This document shows, piece by piece, positions 29,361-39,892 of a DNA stretch of 64,000 bases. A model generated the notes under the pieces. The model was not told where the DNA came from, searched no databases, and saw only the letters and a program-made list of their open reading frames with translations. Location: contig CANRFJ010000001.1 in assembly GCA_947629865.1 (NCBI GenBank), positions 1-64,000 on the forward strand. Direction: 5' to 3'. Source of the DNA: an uncultured Lachnospiraceae bacterium. GTDB taxonomy: Bacteria > Bacillota > Clostridia > Lachnospirales > Lachnospiraceae. The translations under genes were made by a program, and so were the position numbers. Position 1 is the first letter of the stretch. Every line of letters starts with the position of its first letter.

Positions 29361-30920
29361 TTGAGACTGATAACGCAGAGGGTTCATATGAATAAATGCA
29401 ATTGTCGGGACAGCAGGGCAGTTACGCTGGATCGGGATTTCAATGTGCCAGATGCCAAACCAGATGCCCTGTCCATCATGAAGGAACAGGGCAACATACA
29501 GATTGAGGAAGTTCGTATGGCGGACGGCAGGGCGAGCGTGAAGGGAGAACTGGAATTTCAACTTCTCTATGCGGTGGACGGAGATCTGCCGGTGGGGGAG
29601 ATGAACGGCTCCATTCCCTTCGAGGAAATGATCCCCCTCTCCTGCGCCGACCGGGACGATGAACTCACAGTCAACGCCACATTAGAGGATCTGCGCAGTG
29701 AACTGATAAATTCCCGAAAACTGGGCCTGAAGGCGATCCTCACGCTGGAAGTCGCGGCGGAGACAGTCTGCGATGGAGAGGGCGCCGTGGAGCTGGAGGA
29801 CGCAGAGAATGTTTTCTCGAAAAAAACGGTTTTGCCGATTTCACGGCTCACATTCAGCAAAAAGGACACTCTACGGGTGAGGGACGAGTGGAAGATCCCC
29901 GGCACCAAGGACGCCATTGGGCAGATTTTATATTCAGATATACGTCTGGGTGAGATTAATACCAGGATGAATGAAAACGAACTTCAGGTGGACGGCCAGG
30001 CGCATCTGTTTGTCATCTATCTCAGCGACAGCGAGGCGCCGGAAATGAACTATTATGAAAATACCATTCCGGTGGAGGGAGTCATTGACTGCGGCGGCTG
30101 CGACGCCGATATGGTGGCGCAGGTCGTGACGGGGATTCACAGTCGGGATCTGGAAATCAAAGAAGATGAGGACGGCGAGAGCCGGGTGCTGGACGTAGAA
30201 CTGGTGATTGATTTTGACATTAAGGTATATGGGCAGGACGAACTGGAACTTCTGACAGATTTTTACTCTGTGACGGAGAAGTGCCGTCCGGTCTATGAGG
30301 ATTCTTATTTTGAAAACCTCATTGTGCAGAATAAGAGCAAGGCCCGCATCAGTGGGAAGATACTGTCGGACAGCGACCGCACGCCGCTGCAGATATGGGA
30401 CGTCAGCGGAGAGATCCGCATTGACAATAAAGAACAGAGAGAAAACGGAGTCCAGGTGGAAGGGGTAATCGATGTTAGCGTCCTGTATCTGACGGAGGAC
30501 GACAGAGTGCCCCTGGCTTCGGTAAAAGGCGTACTGCCCTTTGAACAGCTGGTAGAGGCAGAGGGGCTGGAGCCGGACAGCAATGTCTGGCTGAGAGGCA
30601 CATTGGAGCAGGTCAGCGGAACCATGACAGGCGATAGGGAAATTGAAATCAAAGCGGTGGCGGCACTGGACTTAATTGCCTTTGAGCGCATCGAGGCGCC
30701 AATCATTACCGGCTATGAGAGCGAGGATATTGACTGGAAGGCCCGAAGCCGTGAACCGGGTATTATCGGCTATGTCGTGCAGTCAGGGGAAGAACTCTGG
30801 GATATTGCCAAAAATTTCTTTACCACAAAGGAAGCGATTATGGAGATTAACCAGATGGAGAAAGAAGATGTAAAGGAGGGCGATATCTTACTCATACTGA
30901 AGGAAGTGGCAGCGCAGTAG
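29361..30920 (+). CDS. sipL: DUF3794 + LysM protein, SipL-like spore coat morphogenetic protein
   Basis: Repeated DUF3794-like segments; C-terminal LysM GYVVQSGEELWDIAKNFFTTKEAIMEINQMEKEDVKEGDILLI. Confidence 0.75.
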   Translation: MRLITQRVHMNKCNCRDSRAVTLDRDFNVPDAKPDALSIMKEQGNIQIEEVRMADGRASVKGELEFQLLYAVDGDLPVGEMNGSIPFEEMIPLSCADRDDELTVNATLEDLRSELINSRKLGLKAILTLEVAAETVCDGEGAVELEDAENVFSKKTVLPISRLTFSKKDTLRVRDEWKIPGTKDAIGQILYSDIRLGEINTRMNENELQVDGQAHLFVIYLSDSEAPEMNYYENTIPVEGVIDCGGCDADMVAQVVTGIHSRDLEIKEDEDGESRVLDVELVIDFDIKVYGQDELELLTDFYSVTEKCRPVYEDSYFENLIVQNKSKARISGKILSDSDRTPLQIWDVSGEIRIDNKEQRENGVQVEGVIDVSVLYLTEDDRVPLASVKGVLPFEQLVEAEGLEPDSNVWLRGTLEQVSGTMTGDREIEIKAVAALDLIAFERIEAPIITGYESEDIDWKARSREPGIIGYVVQSGEELWDIAKNFFTTKEAIMEINQMEKEDVKEGDILLILKEVAAQ

Positions 30921-30959
30921 AAACTCCGCGGGAAGCAGTAAATTTCATCTGAGATAAAA

Positions 30960-31012
30960 GGAGGCTGCCGCTTTGCGAATAGAGATTCGTGAAGCGGCAG
31001 CCTCCTTTTAAA
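30960..31012. terminator. Bidirectional terminator
   Basis: GGAGGCTGCCGCTTTGCGAATAGAGATTCGTGAAGCGGCAGCCTCC TTTT. Confidence 0.9.
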
Positions 31013-31030
31013 TGTCAAATGCAAATCAAA

Positions 31031-31612
31031 TTATTCTTCGGCAGTAAGTCCGTCGCGCCATTTCTCCATCTTGCTGACAGCGGCGTCGATGGTCTGCTTA
31101 CAAATATCCGGCAAATCATCGCCCCAGGCCTTTGTAGCCTGGTCAAAGCCCTTCTTGATTGCGGCGATCATCTCGTCTGCCTTAGTCGGATCTCCGCCGC
31201 TCAGAGCCTGCGCCATGGAAACCATGCGGTCACTGGTCTGCTCTACGCCCCAATAGCCGTCTTCGCCAATATCCTTCTGCGCCTGCGCAATTGTAGCCGG
31301 ATCCGGATTCAGATTTTTGAACAAATCGGCCAGAGAAGTGTACTTCTTTGCCTGTTTGCCGAGAAGCTCATTCACCAGATTCTGAAGCTGCTGGTTCTTT
31401 GTGGATAACTCCTGTTTCAAACCGGATACAATGGAAGAATAGTCGGTCATCTTTTCAGATTTGCTATCCGTAGCATTGGATGGCTCGTATACAACGCCTA
31501 CGTCCTCAGCGGTCTTCTCTGCTGCTTTTGCCGCTTCGGCCGCCTTTGTCGAAGTGGCGACAGAAGGAGTATAGCTGTTTGCCATCGTGTTCGTAACTCC
31601 GTTTACACTCAT
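31031..31612 (-). CDS. Hypothetical protein
   Basis: 193 aa ORF, terminator downstream; no family recognised. Confidence 0.7.
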   Translation of the reverse strand: MSVNGVTNTMANSYTPSVATSTKAAEAAKAAEKTAEDVGVVYEPSNATDSKSEKMTDYSSIVSGLKQELSTKNQQLQNLVNELLGKQAKKYTSLADLFKNLNPDPATIAQAQKDIGEDGYWGVEQTSDRMVSMAQALSGGDPTKADEMIAAIKKGFDQATKAWGDDLPDICKQTIDAAVSKMEKWRDGLTAEE

Positions 31613-31763
31613 AAGATTCCTCCCTTTCCGTGCTCCCGCACTTATATGTATAGTGAAATATGGTCTATCTTATATTTCGGTACGATTTTGAAAAACTTTA
31701 GGCTTTTTAATAAATTAGCGGTAAAATTTTGGAATAAAAATTCCCGCAAAAACAGGATGCCGC

Positions 31764-32627
31764 TTATCGGTACAGATCCGTGACAAATGCGAAGCACCGA
31801 TAGGGCAACTGACGGCATTGCTCCCTGGCGGCTTTGGCCCTGTCCAAATCATCAAAAATACCGAATACAGTGGGGCCGCTTCCGCTCATCAGAGAGCCGA
31901 GGGCGCCGCTTTCCATCATGTACTGCTTGATCGAGGCGATCTCCGGATGGGCGGGAATGGTGACAGTCTCCAGCACGTTTCCGAGGAGGGCGCACAGGCC
32001 GTGCAGATCCCTTTGTCTCATGGCGTCGATCATGGCGTCGATATCCGGGTGGGGCGTGTGGTCGTCCAACACCAGATTGGAGTAGACGAAGCGGGTGGAC
32101 ACATGGATTCCCGGCTTGGCAATGAGAATATAGCAGTCCGGCATACGGGGAATCGTGGAGAGCTTTTCGCCGATTCCCTCGGACAGCGCCGTGCCCTTCA
32201 GGACGCAGTAGGGGATATCGGCTCCCAGAGTCAGGCCCCGCTTCATGAGCTGGCGCTTGCTCAGACCGAGCCGGTACAGGCGGTTGAGAGCCAGCATACA
32301 GGAGGCGGCGTCCGTGCTCCCGCCCGCCATGCCGGCGGCCACGGGGATCCGCTTGTCCAGGTGTATATCCAGACCGCCCTCAATCTGAAACTCGTCCATC
32401 AGAAGCTTTGCGCTCCGGTACACCAGATTGTCCTCGTTGACCGGCAGAAAGTGCAGGTTAGTCGTGAGGCGGATGCCGGGCTCACTGGATTTTGTGAGGG
32501 TGAGCCGGTCAAAGAGGCGGATGCTCTGCATAATCATTTTCACCTCGTGGTAGCCGTCCTCCCTGCGGCGCAGAACGTCCAGCCCGATATTGATTTTGGC
32601 GGGGGCGTTGATCCAGGTAGAATCCAT
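31764..32627 (-). CDS. ispE: 4-diphosphocytidyl-2-C-methyl-D-erythritol kinase
   Basis: APAKINIGLDVLRRREDGYHEV, PVAAGMAGGSTDAA. Confidence 0.96.
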   Translation of the reverse strand: MDSTWINAPAKINIGLDVLRRREDGYHEVKMIMQSIRLFDRLTLTKSSEPGIRLTTNLHFLPVNEDNLVYRSAKLLMDEFQIEGGLDIHLDKRIPVAAGMAGGSTDAASCMLALNRLYRLGLSKRQLMKRGLTLGADIPYCVLKGTALSEGIGEKLSTIPRMPDCYILIAKPGIHVSTRFVYSNLVLDDHTPHPDIDAMIDAMRQRDLHGLCALLGNVLETVTIPAHPEIASIKQYMMESGALGSLMSGSGPTVFGIFDDLDRAKAAREQCRQLPYRCFAFVTDLYR

Positions 32628-32823
32628 GGCCTGTCCTCCTTTACTGTTTCAGCAGAATGTGTTTCCCCAAAAAACTCAACAAAAAATTAACTGAACACTA
32701 TTGTATCATATTTTGCCCCGTCAGAAAAGTTTTCTTTCAAAAAGCGATTGAAATAAAAAAAACAGGCAATGCTTTTATCAGAGTCAAAATTATTGCAGAA
32801 AAAAGAAAGGAGCAGACTGGGAT

Positions 32824-33459
32824 ATGAGACATAAAATGGTAATGGCGGGAATCGTGTGCGCAGTATTGGCCACGGGTGTGCTGATGCACCTGTACGGTGA
32901 GGCCACCGACGGGGAGAGGCGGCAGCAGGGGATTGCCAGGGAGATTATCCGGCTCCATGTGGTGGCCAACAGCGACAGCGCCGCCGACCAGGAGCTGAAA
33001 GGGAGAGTAAAGGAGACGGTCGTCACCTATCTGAGAAATGAAATGAGAGAGGCGGACACGGTAGAGCAGGCCCGACAGACGATACGGAACCATCTCCGCG
33101 ACATTGAGGAGATCGCCAATGAAAAAATGGAAAACGAGGGCTTTGATTATCGGGCGGAGGCTTCTCTCGGCCAGTGCTATTTTCCCGTGAAGGAGTACGG
33201 CGATCTGACGTTTCCCGCGGGAGAGTACGAGGCGCTGCGGGTGAACCTGGGAGAGAGCCGGGGACAGAACTGGTGGTGCGTCATGTACCCCACCCTGTGT
33301 TTTGTGGATTCCACCTACCAGATTGTGCCGGAGAGTTCCAGGGAAAAACTAAAGGAATCACTCACGGAGGAGGAGTATAATTCCCTTTTAGACGGCGGCG
33401 ATGGCGTGGACTATTCCTTCCGCATACTGGACTGGCTGCGCGGTATAGGCGGCGCCTGA
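32824..33459 (+). CDS. spoIIR: Stage II sporulation protein R
   Basis: IIRLHVVANSDSAADQELKGRVKE, GQNWWCVMYPTLCFVD. Confidence 0.95.
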   Translation: MRHKMVMAGIVCAVLATGVLMHLYGEATDGERRQQGIAREIIRLHVVANSDSAADQELKGRVKETVVTYLRNEMREADTVEQARQTIRNHLRDIEEIANEKMENEGFDYRAEASLGQCYFPVKEYGDLTFPAGEYEALRVNLGESRGQNWWCVMYPTLCFVDSTYQIVPESSREKLKESLTEEEYNSLLDGGDGVDYSFRILDWLRGIGGA

Positions 33460-33615
33460 GAGGAGCGCCGCCCTCCGAAACGCTTTGCGTTTTTTTGTCC
33501 CGCACGATGAGGAATTTCACGAAAAAGGCGAGTGGTTTCACTTGAATTTATAAGGGGGACGTGCTAAAGTAGAATCAGAATCAGTAACAGTGTGACATCT
33601 GGGATTGGAGGAAGT

Positions 33616-34683
33616 ATGAAAAAGCGGCTTGCAGTTATCTTTGGCGGACAGTCCTCGGAGCATGAGGTGTCCTGTGTTTCAGCGGCGAACATAATAAAAA
33701 GCCTGGACAAAGATAAATATGAGATACATATGATTGGGATCACGAAGGAGGGCCACTGGCTGTATGTGGAGACGCCGGAGGCGATTGCAGACGGAATCTG
33801 GCGCGACGGGACGGCGGGAGCCGTGATCTCGCCGGACAGGGAGACGGGGGGAATACTCAGGATAGAGGGCGGCCGCTGTGAGACGATCCCCATAGACGTG
33901 GTGTTCCCCGTGCTGCACGGTCTGTACGGCGAGGACGGCACGGTACAGGGGCTGTTTGAACTGGCGGGGCTCCCTTACGTGGGGTGCGGCGTGCTGGCGT
34001 CCGCCGTGAGCATGGATAAGATTTCCACCAAGATTTTTGTGGAGCGGCTGGGCATACGACAGGCCTCCTATGTGACCGACACGGCTAAGAATATGGAGGA
34101 TTTCGACCGGACTGCGGAGCAGGTGGAGAAAAAGCTGGGCTATCCGGTATTTGTCAAGCCGTCCAATGCGGGTTCTTCCCAGGGAGTCAGCAAAGCCGGT
34201 GACAGGGAGGAGCTGGAGCGCGCGGTGGCGCTGGCAAAGAAACACGATTCGCGCGTGCTGATCGAGGAGGCTATTGACGGGAGAGAGATTGAGTGCGCTG
34301 TCCTGGGCGGACGGGAGTGCAAGGCCTCTCCTGTGGGCGAGATTTTGTCGGCCGGTGAGTTTTACGACTACGACGCCAAATATAATTTTGACAATAAATA
34401 CAGCGGCGCGGAATCAGAGACGGTAGTGGATCCGGATCTGCCGGAGACGGTCAAGGAGACGATACGGGACAATGCGGTAGACATATTTCGGGCCGTCAGC
34501 GGTTTTGGACTCTCCAGGGTAGACTTTTTTGTGGAGAGGGGAACAGATGAGATAATATTCAACGAGATCAACACCCTGCCGGGGTTTACCGGCATCAGCA
34601 TGTACCCGATGCTGTGGGAGGCGGCCGGTATCAGCCAGACTGAACTGTTAGACCGCCTGATCGAACTTGCCTATACGAGATAA
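33616..34683 (+). CDS. ddl: D-alanine-D-alanine ligase
   Basis: VIFGGQSSEHEVSCVSA, PSNAGSSQGVSK, NEINTLPGFTGISMYPML. Confidence 0.95.
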   Translation: MKKRLAVIFGGQSSEHEVSCVSAANIIKSLDKDKYEIHMIGITKEGHWLYVETPEAIADGIWRDGTAGAVISPDRETGGILRIEGGRCETIPIDVVFPVLHGLYGEDGTVQGLFELAGLPYVGCGVLASAVSMDKISTKIFVERLGIRQASYVTDTAKNMEDFDRTAEQVEKKLGYPVFVKPSNAGSSQGVSKAGDREELERAVALAKKHDSRVLIEEAIDGREIECAVLGGRECKASPVGEILSAGEFYDYDAKYNFDNKYSGAESETVVDPDLPETVKETIRDNAVDIFRAVSGFGLSRVDFFVERGTDEIIFNEINTLPGFTGISMYPMLWEAAGISQTELLDRLIELAYTR

Positions 34684-34696
34684 AGGAGCATGAGAC

Positions 34697-35119
34697 ATGA
34701 GCCAGGAAGTAAAGATAAAGATCCGTGGGCTTCACGGGCCGGGAGAGGATCCGGTGGAGGTGGTCTCCATCGGACAGATGTATGAGGAAGGCGGTTCCGT
34801 GTGCATTGCCTATGATGAAGTGATAAGCGAGGAGGACAACGGGCTGGTGCAGGTTGGGAAAAACCTGCTGAAAATAAGCAGCGACCAGGTGGAAGTGATA
34901 AAGAAGGGCCAGTCGGAGAGCCATATGGTATTTGTGCCGGAGCAGACGACGGTGACGTATTATTCCACGCCGGCGGGAGAGTTGGAGGTCGGTATACACA
35001 CAGACCACATTGAGAAGACGGACTACGAGAAGGGATTTAATCTGCAGATGCAGTATGAGCTGGAGATGAACCAGACCTTTATATCGAGTTGTAGTGTAAA
35101 TATCGCGGTGGAACAGTGA
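34697..35119 (+). CDS. DUF1934-type protein
   Basis: 142-aa YwiB-like length and pattern; position. Confidence 0.6.
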   Translation: MSQEVKIKIRGLHGPGEDPVEVVSIGQMYEEGGSVCIAYDEVISEEDNGLVQVGKNLLKISSDQVEVIKKGQSESHMVFVPEQTTVTYYSTPAGELEVGIHTDHIEKTDYEKGFNLQMQYELEMNQTFISSCSVNIAVEQ

Positions 35120-35134
35120 GGAGGACTGAGGCGT

Positions 35135-35977
35135 ATGAAACTGCACTTTACAAAGATGCACGGGACGGGCAACGACTATGTCTATGTAAATCTCTTTGAG
35201 CAGGAAGTGAAAAATCCGGAGGAACTTGCCGTGCGAGTCAGCGACAGGCATTTTGGCATCGGTTCGGACGGACTGATTCTGATTGCCCCTTCTGAGACGG
35301 CGGACTGCCGCATGATCATGTATAACGCGGACGGTTCGGAGGGCGCCATGTGCGGCAATGGAATACGCTGTGTGGCAAAATACGCATACGAGCGCGGAAT
35401 TGTCGGCGATTCCCACATCACCGTCGAGACAAAGAGCGGCGTCAAGACGCTGGAGCTGACAGTGGAAAAGCAGACGGTCACAGCTGTCAGGGTAAATATG
35501 GGGAAGGCGGTTCTAGAGCCGGAGAAAATCCCCGTGTTGGCCGGAGGGGATTCTTTTATTGCGAAAAAGATCACAGTGGCGGGCAGGGAGTACGAGGTCA
35601 CATGCGTCTCCATGGGAAATCCCCACTGTGTTGTTTTTATGAGGGATATTGATGCGCTGGATCTGGAAAAATTGGGGCCGGAATTTGAAAACCACGAATT
35701 GTTTCCGGATCGCATTAATACGGAGTTTGTCGAGGTGGTGGATTCGCACACGCTCCGTATGCGGGTGTGGGAGAGAGGTTCCGGAGAGACGATCTCCTGC
35801 GGAACCGGAACCTGTGCGTCCACTGTGGCGGCAGTGCTGAACGGATATTGCAGACAGGGAGAGGAAATTGAGGTGCAGATTCGGGGCGGTAAACTGTATG
35901 ACACCTATCTGGAGAGCGGAGAGGTGCTGATGCGGGGGCCGGCCACTATTGTGTTTGACGGGGAGATGGAATTATGA
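35135..35977 (+). CDS. dapF: Diaminopimelate epimerase
   Basis: FTKMHGTGNDYVYVN, DGSEGAMCGNGIRC, GSGETISCGTGTCAS. Confidence 0.97.
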   Translation: MKLHFTKMHGTGNDYVYVNLFEQEVKNPEELAVRVSDRHFGIGSDGLILIAPSETADCRMIMYNADGSEGAMCGNGIRCVAKYAYERGIVGDSHITVETKSGVKTLELTVEKQTVTAVRVNMGKAVLEPEKIPVLAGGDSFIAKKITVAGREYEVTCVSMGNPHCVVFMRDIDALDLEKLGPEFENHELFPDRINTEFVEVVDSHTLRMRVWERGSGETISCGTGTCASTVAAVLNGYCRQGEEIEVQIRGGKLYDTYLESGEVLMRGPATIVFDGEMEL

Positions 35978-36999
35978 GGTACATTGATATGGACAGCGCC
36001 CGACCGGGCATGATCGTAGGACGTTCCGTGCACAACGAGCAGGGAAAAATCCTTGTCAACTACCGCGTGACGCTGACGGACAAACTGATTGAGCGCATGA
36101 GGGAAAAGGGACTGCATGGCTTTTACATCGAGGACAAGCTGTCTGAGGATATAGAAATCAATGAGCTGATTAGTGAGGAACTGGAGGTAAAGGCGGCCAG
36201 GGCCTTGCAGAAGATGGACATTGACGCGGCGCTAGATGTGGCGGGAGAGATTACAGAGGAGCTGAGCGCCAACGGAGACATCAATGTGAATCTGATGAGC
36301 CTGCGGACAAATTCGGATTACACATACAAGCACTCCATCAATGTGGCCGTTTTGTCGGTTCTGACGGGGATCGGACTCGGACTGAAAAAACCCATACTGC
36401 GGGAACTGGCGGCGTCGGGGCTTCTGCACGATATCGGGAAATTAAATATACCGGTGGAGACGCTGGATAAGCCGGGCGCCCTGACGGAGGAGGAGTACGA
36501 GCTGATAAAGAAGCACTCGGAATTTGGTTATGAGAAAATAAAGGATAACATAGCGATCAGCTCCAAGACGAAGATGGGCGTCTATATGCACCATGAAAAT
36601 ATCAACGGAACCGGATATCCGCTGGGACTGTCCGGCGATCAGATCTATATGTTTGCCAAAATTATTCACATTGCGGACGTATATGACGCCATCACCAGCG
36701 AGAGGGTTTACAAAAGGGCCCAGTCGCCGGGTGAGGCCATTGAGTTTCTGATGAAGAATGCCGGAAGCATGTTTCAGCCGGAATATGTAAAGGCGTTTGT
36801 CACCTATATACCGGTATATCCGCGCGGACGGAACGTAGTGCTGTCCGACGGGAGCGTCGCCGTGGTTGTGGAGAACCGCCAGCACAATACCCTGTATCCG
36901 ATTGTGCGCAAAATGGACGGGACAACCATTGACCTGTCCGGAGAAGAAAATCCGGATCTGTATATTGTGGGATTTGAGGGAATGAACAAGCCTGTCTAA
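35974..36999 (+). CDS. HD-GYP domain protein
   Basis: LLHDIGKLNIP, HHENINGTGYPLGL. Confidence 0.92.
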   Translation: MRYIDMDSARPGMIVGRSVHNEQGKILVNYRVTLTDKLIERMREKGLHGFYIEDKLSEDIEINELISEELEVKAARALQKMDIDAALDVAGEITEELSANGDINVNLMSLRTNSDYTYKHSINVAVLSVLTGIGLGLKKPILRELAASGLLHDIGKLNIPVETLDKPGALTEEEYELIKKHSEFGYEKIKDNIAISSKTKMGVYMHHENINGTGYPLGLSGDQIYMFAKIIHIADVYDAITSERVYKRAQSPGEAIEFLMKNAGSMFQPEYVKAFVTYIPVYPRGRNVVLSDGSVAVVVENRQHNTLYPIVRKMDGTTIDLSGEENPDLYIVGFEGMNKPV

Positions 37000-37452
37000 T
37001 TCTCCCTGTTCAGGACTTTCAGTTTGGTTCTCTGCCAGAAGCCCAGTTTTTCCTGTGGATTTTCCAGTACGCCCCGGCCCTTGACGTCCATAATGTAGAT
37101 CCCGCTGATGACAACCTTTAATTCCTTGTGTACGGGAAGTAACGGAAAGATTTTCTCATCGCACATCAGCGACATGATTTTCGGCCCGATCTTGGCCTTT
37201 ACTATGGGAACCTTGGAGCCGCGCAGGTATTTGGGCGTGTTCTCCAGAACAACTTTTGGGAGACCGGCATCTTTTAACTTCATTCGTTTTTTGTCGATGA
37301 CCAACAGAGACGTAGTCTGGGAGGCAGCCTGCATCTGCGCCTGGGATTCGTCCTGTTTCTTCTGCATCTTTTTGCCCACAAAATACAGAACGACCATCAA
37401 AAGAATCAATACAAGAACAATAATGCCAACTACGGTAAGTACAGTACGCATT
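36996..37452 (-). CDS. Hypothetical membrane-anchored protein
   Basis: Single N-terminal TM (MRTVLTVVGIIVLVLILLMVVLYFVGKKM). Confidence 0.65.
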
Positions 37453-37550
37453 TTATTTTCCAACTTCCTTTCAAAGCATAATTTAGAATCTATTCTATCA
37501 TTTTTCCGGCGAAAACTCAAGTGGTAAAATCACCTTTTCCGGTGCGGTTT

Positions 37551-38270
37551 TCAGTCGCCGTTTTCATACATCTGAGCAATAACGCCGCGCACATAGGCGC
37601 CAAGGTGTTTCTGCTCCGACTTCTCCAACTGGTCAGGGTAAATTGGCTTTCCGTACTCGATGCGGATTTCTCCCTTGCGGATCCAGGGGAGATTATTCTC
37701 GAAAATTTCCTCCGTGCCACGGACGCACACAGGGATAATCGGGCACTTGCCCTTTGTGGCGATCTTCATGCTCCCCTCCTTAAATTCCAGCAGGGTGTCG
37801 GTGGCGTTGCGGGTGCCCTCCGGCGCAATGTAGATAGAGTAGCCGTCCTTTACGAGGGAGATGGCCCGAAGAATGATATTCAGATTTTGTTTTACATTGC
37901 CCCGCTCCATGAACATACAGTTCAGAAAATACATCCACTGCGCCACGCAGGGCATCTTCCGGATCTCCTTTTTGGAGACGAAAGCGGTCTGGTTCGGCAC
38001 GGTGGCGTAGGCCAGGACAATGTCATAAAAGCTGCGGTGGTTGGCTGCGTACATCACCGGAGTGTCCGTGGGAATATTTTCCAGCCCGACGATGGTTTTC
38101 CGGCAGCCGGACACAAACAGCACGAGATTGAACACAGCCCGGACGATGGCCTGGGCTGTTCGGGCCGCCGCCTTCTGGTTGATCTTCCGGATGATAAATT
38201 CCACCAGGTACATGGGGATACTCAGTATGGAAATGATAATATACATAATCAGAATAATAATGGTTCGCAT
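37551..38270 (-). CDS. plsC: 1-acyl-sn-glycerol-3-phosphate acyltransferase
   Basis: AANHRSFYDIVLA (HxxxxD-like NHRSFYD), IAPEGTRNATDTLLEFKEGS. Confidence 0.92.
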   Translation of the reverse strand: MRTIIILIMYIIISILSIPMYLVEFIIRKINQKAAARTAQAIVRAVFNLVLFVSGCRKTIVGLENIPTDTPVMYAANHRSFYDIVLAYATVPNQTAFVSKKEIRKMPCVAQWMYFLNCMFMERGNVKQNLNIILRAISLVKDGYSIYIAPEGTRNATDTLLEFKEGSMKIATKGKCPIIPVCVRGTEEIFENNLPWIRKGEIRIEYGKPIYPDQLEKSEQKHLGAYVRGVIAQMYENGD

Positions 38271-38308
38271 GATAGTCTCTTTCCCTTCTGCGGCTGCGCC
38301 GCCTGTAC

Positions 38309-39220
38309 TCATTTATTTTTCTTCGGTATAGGAGTTCCGGACGGTTTGTCCGTGGCATATTTCACTTCGTCAGGCTCCTCCACGTCTACATTGGAGTTTT
38401 CCTCGTTCTGCTCGCTGAGGCCGTAGTACTCCTCCAGCGTCAGATTGTTTTTGTAGAGGTACGTGGCGGTGATAACGCCCACATAGCGAATGTGCCAGGG
38501 CTCATAGGTGTATCCGGTGATTTTCGACTTTCCGGCCGGATATCGGACGATAAAGCCGTATTTATGGGCGTTTTTGGCGACAAAGCGCCCCTCTCTTGTG
38601 CTGCCGAAGCGCTGATCTAACTGCAATCCGACGCTGGCGGCGGAGATGTCCATGGTGAGTCCGGTCTGGTGCTCGCTGCTCCCCGGCCTGGCCGACACGG
38701 AATCGGTGGCGGCGCGCCCGCGGCGGGTTACGTTCTGGTCGTATATCTGCTTCTGCCGGACATAGGAGCGGTAGCCGGATACGCCGTACAATATAATCTT
38801 CTTTTTTTCGGCGGCCCGGAACATCTTCTCCAGAGCGTCGGCGGCGATTTTGCGGAGTTTGCGCTTGTCGCTGGAGTAGTTAAAGCTAAAGCGTATATCC
38901 GGCTCCACCAGATTCGCCGGCACATAGGAAGAAGGCAGTAAAAAGTCGCGGTTTACCAGAGCGGTGATGCTGGCTGGAATCGTATCCAGCGGAACCGCCT
39001 CCGAGTGATCCAGTATGCTGTTCAGATCCTCTGGTAGCAGCTGCGGCTCCTGGCTGGGAAGCGCAGTGGCAGTGGCGGCGGCTGTGGACGCCGTGCCGGA
39101 GACAGGGGGCCTCCCCGTGTGTATGGAGGGAGCCGTATCGGTATGCCCATCCAGACAGAACAGGTATATTCCCGCCGCCAGAAGGACGGCGGCCAGGGAA
39201 AGAGCAAAAAAACGTTTCAT
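38309..39220 (-). CDS. M15B D-alanyl-D-alanine carboxypeptidase (VanY-like)
   Basis: SGYRSYVRQKQIYD, SARPGSSEHQTGLTMDI, YEPWHIRYVG. Confidence 0.93.
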   Translation of the reverse strand: MKRFFALSLAAVLLAAGIYLFCLDGHTDTAPSIHTGRPPVSGTASTAAATATALPSQEPQLLPEDLNSILDHSEAVPLDTIPASITALVNRDFLLPSSYVPANLVEPDIRFSFNYSSDKRKLRKIAADALEKMFRAAEKKKIILYGVSGYRSYVRQKQIYDQNVTRRGRAATDSVSARPGSSEHQTGLTMDISAASVGLQLDQRFGSTREGRFVAKNAHKYGFIVRYPAGKSKITGYTYEPWHIRYVGVITATYLYKNNLTLEEYYGLSEQNEENSNVDVEEPDEVKYATDKPSGTPIPKKNK

Positions 39221-39285
39221 ACTATATGTAATCCTCAATTTTCAAAGTTTTGTGTAAGATATTATACTCTGAAAATAGGGAAAAA

Positions 39286-39774
39286 TCAATGAATTTCAAA
39301 CAGGGAGGTTCCAAATTTTTTCAGGGCATACAGGAAAATCAGGCCGAGTACATAGCAGGAAATCACTTCCCCCGCCCCCACGGTGAGCATCATGAAGGGG
39401 ATGGGGATATTCATGCCATAGGCATACCGGAGCACCCACGGCACAATCAGCGTGTTGGAGAGTACCGGCGGGAGCGGCACGAGCCACGGGTGGTTGCGCA
39501 GAAAATAGGAACCGGCCGCGCCGATTAGGGTGGCGAGGGTTCCGAACAGGATATCCATGGGCGCGCAGCCGGTGAGCCAGTTGCTGAGAAGACAGCCGAT
39601 GGTGAGGCCGGGAACGGCCGCGGGGGTAAAACAGGGAAGAATTGTCAGGGCCTCGGAAAAGCGGATCTGGATATTGCCGTTCGCCAGATTGAAGGCGCCT
39701 GCGACAAGTGTCAGTACGACATAGAGGGCGGCAGTCATGGCCGCCTGGCATGTGAAATAAATCTTTTTGTTCAT
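39286..39774 (-). CDS. queT: QueT-type queuosine precursor transporter
   Basis: AALYVVLTLVAGAFNLANGNIQIRFSEALTILPCFTPAAVPGLTIGCLLSNW; riboswitch upstream. Confidence 0.88.
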   Translation of the reverse strand: MNKKIYFTCQAAMTAALYVVLTLVAGAFNLANGNIQIRFSEALTILPCFTPAAVPGLTIGCLLSNWLTGCAPMDILFGTLATLIGAAGSYFLRNHPWLVPLPPVLSNTLIVPWVLRYAYGMNIPIPFMMLTVGAGEVISCYVLGLIFLYALKKFGTSLFEIH

Positions 39775-39780
39775 TTTTCT

Positions 39781-39823
39781 CTCCTTAGTTTTTTTTAATG
39801 AGTGGATGGTTTCGAACACTCAG
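39781..39823 (-). ncRNA. preQ1-I-like riboswitch
   Basis: Minus strand ACTGAGTGTTCGAAACCATCCACTCATTAAAAAAAACTAAGGAG: P1 hairpin GAGTG/CACTC plus A-rich tail and CTAAGGAG. Confidence 0.78.
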
Positions 39824-39839
39824 TTGATACAACGGGATT

Positions 39840-39868
39840 ATTGTATCGGAAAAATGCTTGTTTGTCAA
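39840..39868 (-). promoter_or_regulatory. Promoter of queT
   Basis: Minus strand TTGACA-N17-TACAAT. Confidence 0.85.
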
Positions 39869-39892
39869 AGGGAAAAGGTATATAATATAAAT

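Noticed and set aside
33616-39220. Ddl plus VanY-like carboxypeptidase as a vancomycin-resistance cluster
   Set aside because: No vanH, vanX or VanRS-like genes; Ddl is next to dapF and the M15B enzyme is over 3 kb away. Ordinary cell-wall genes.
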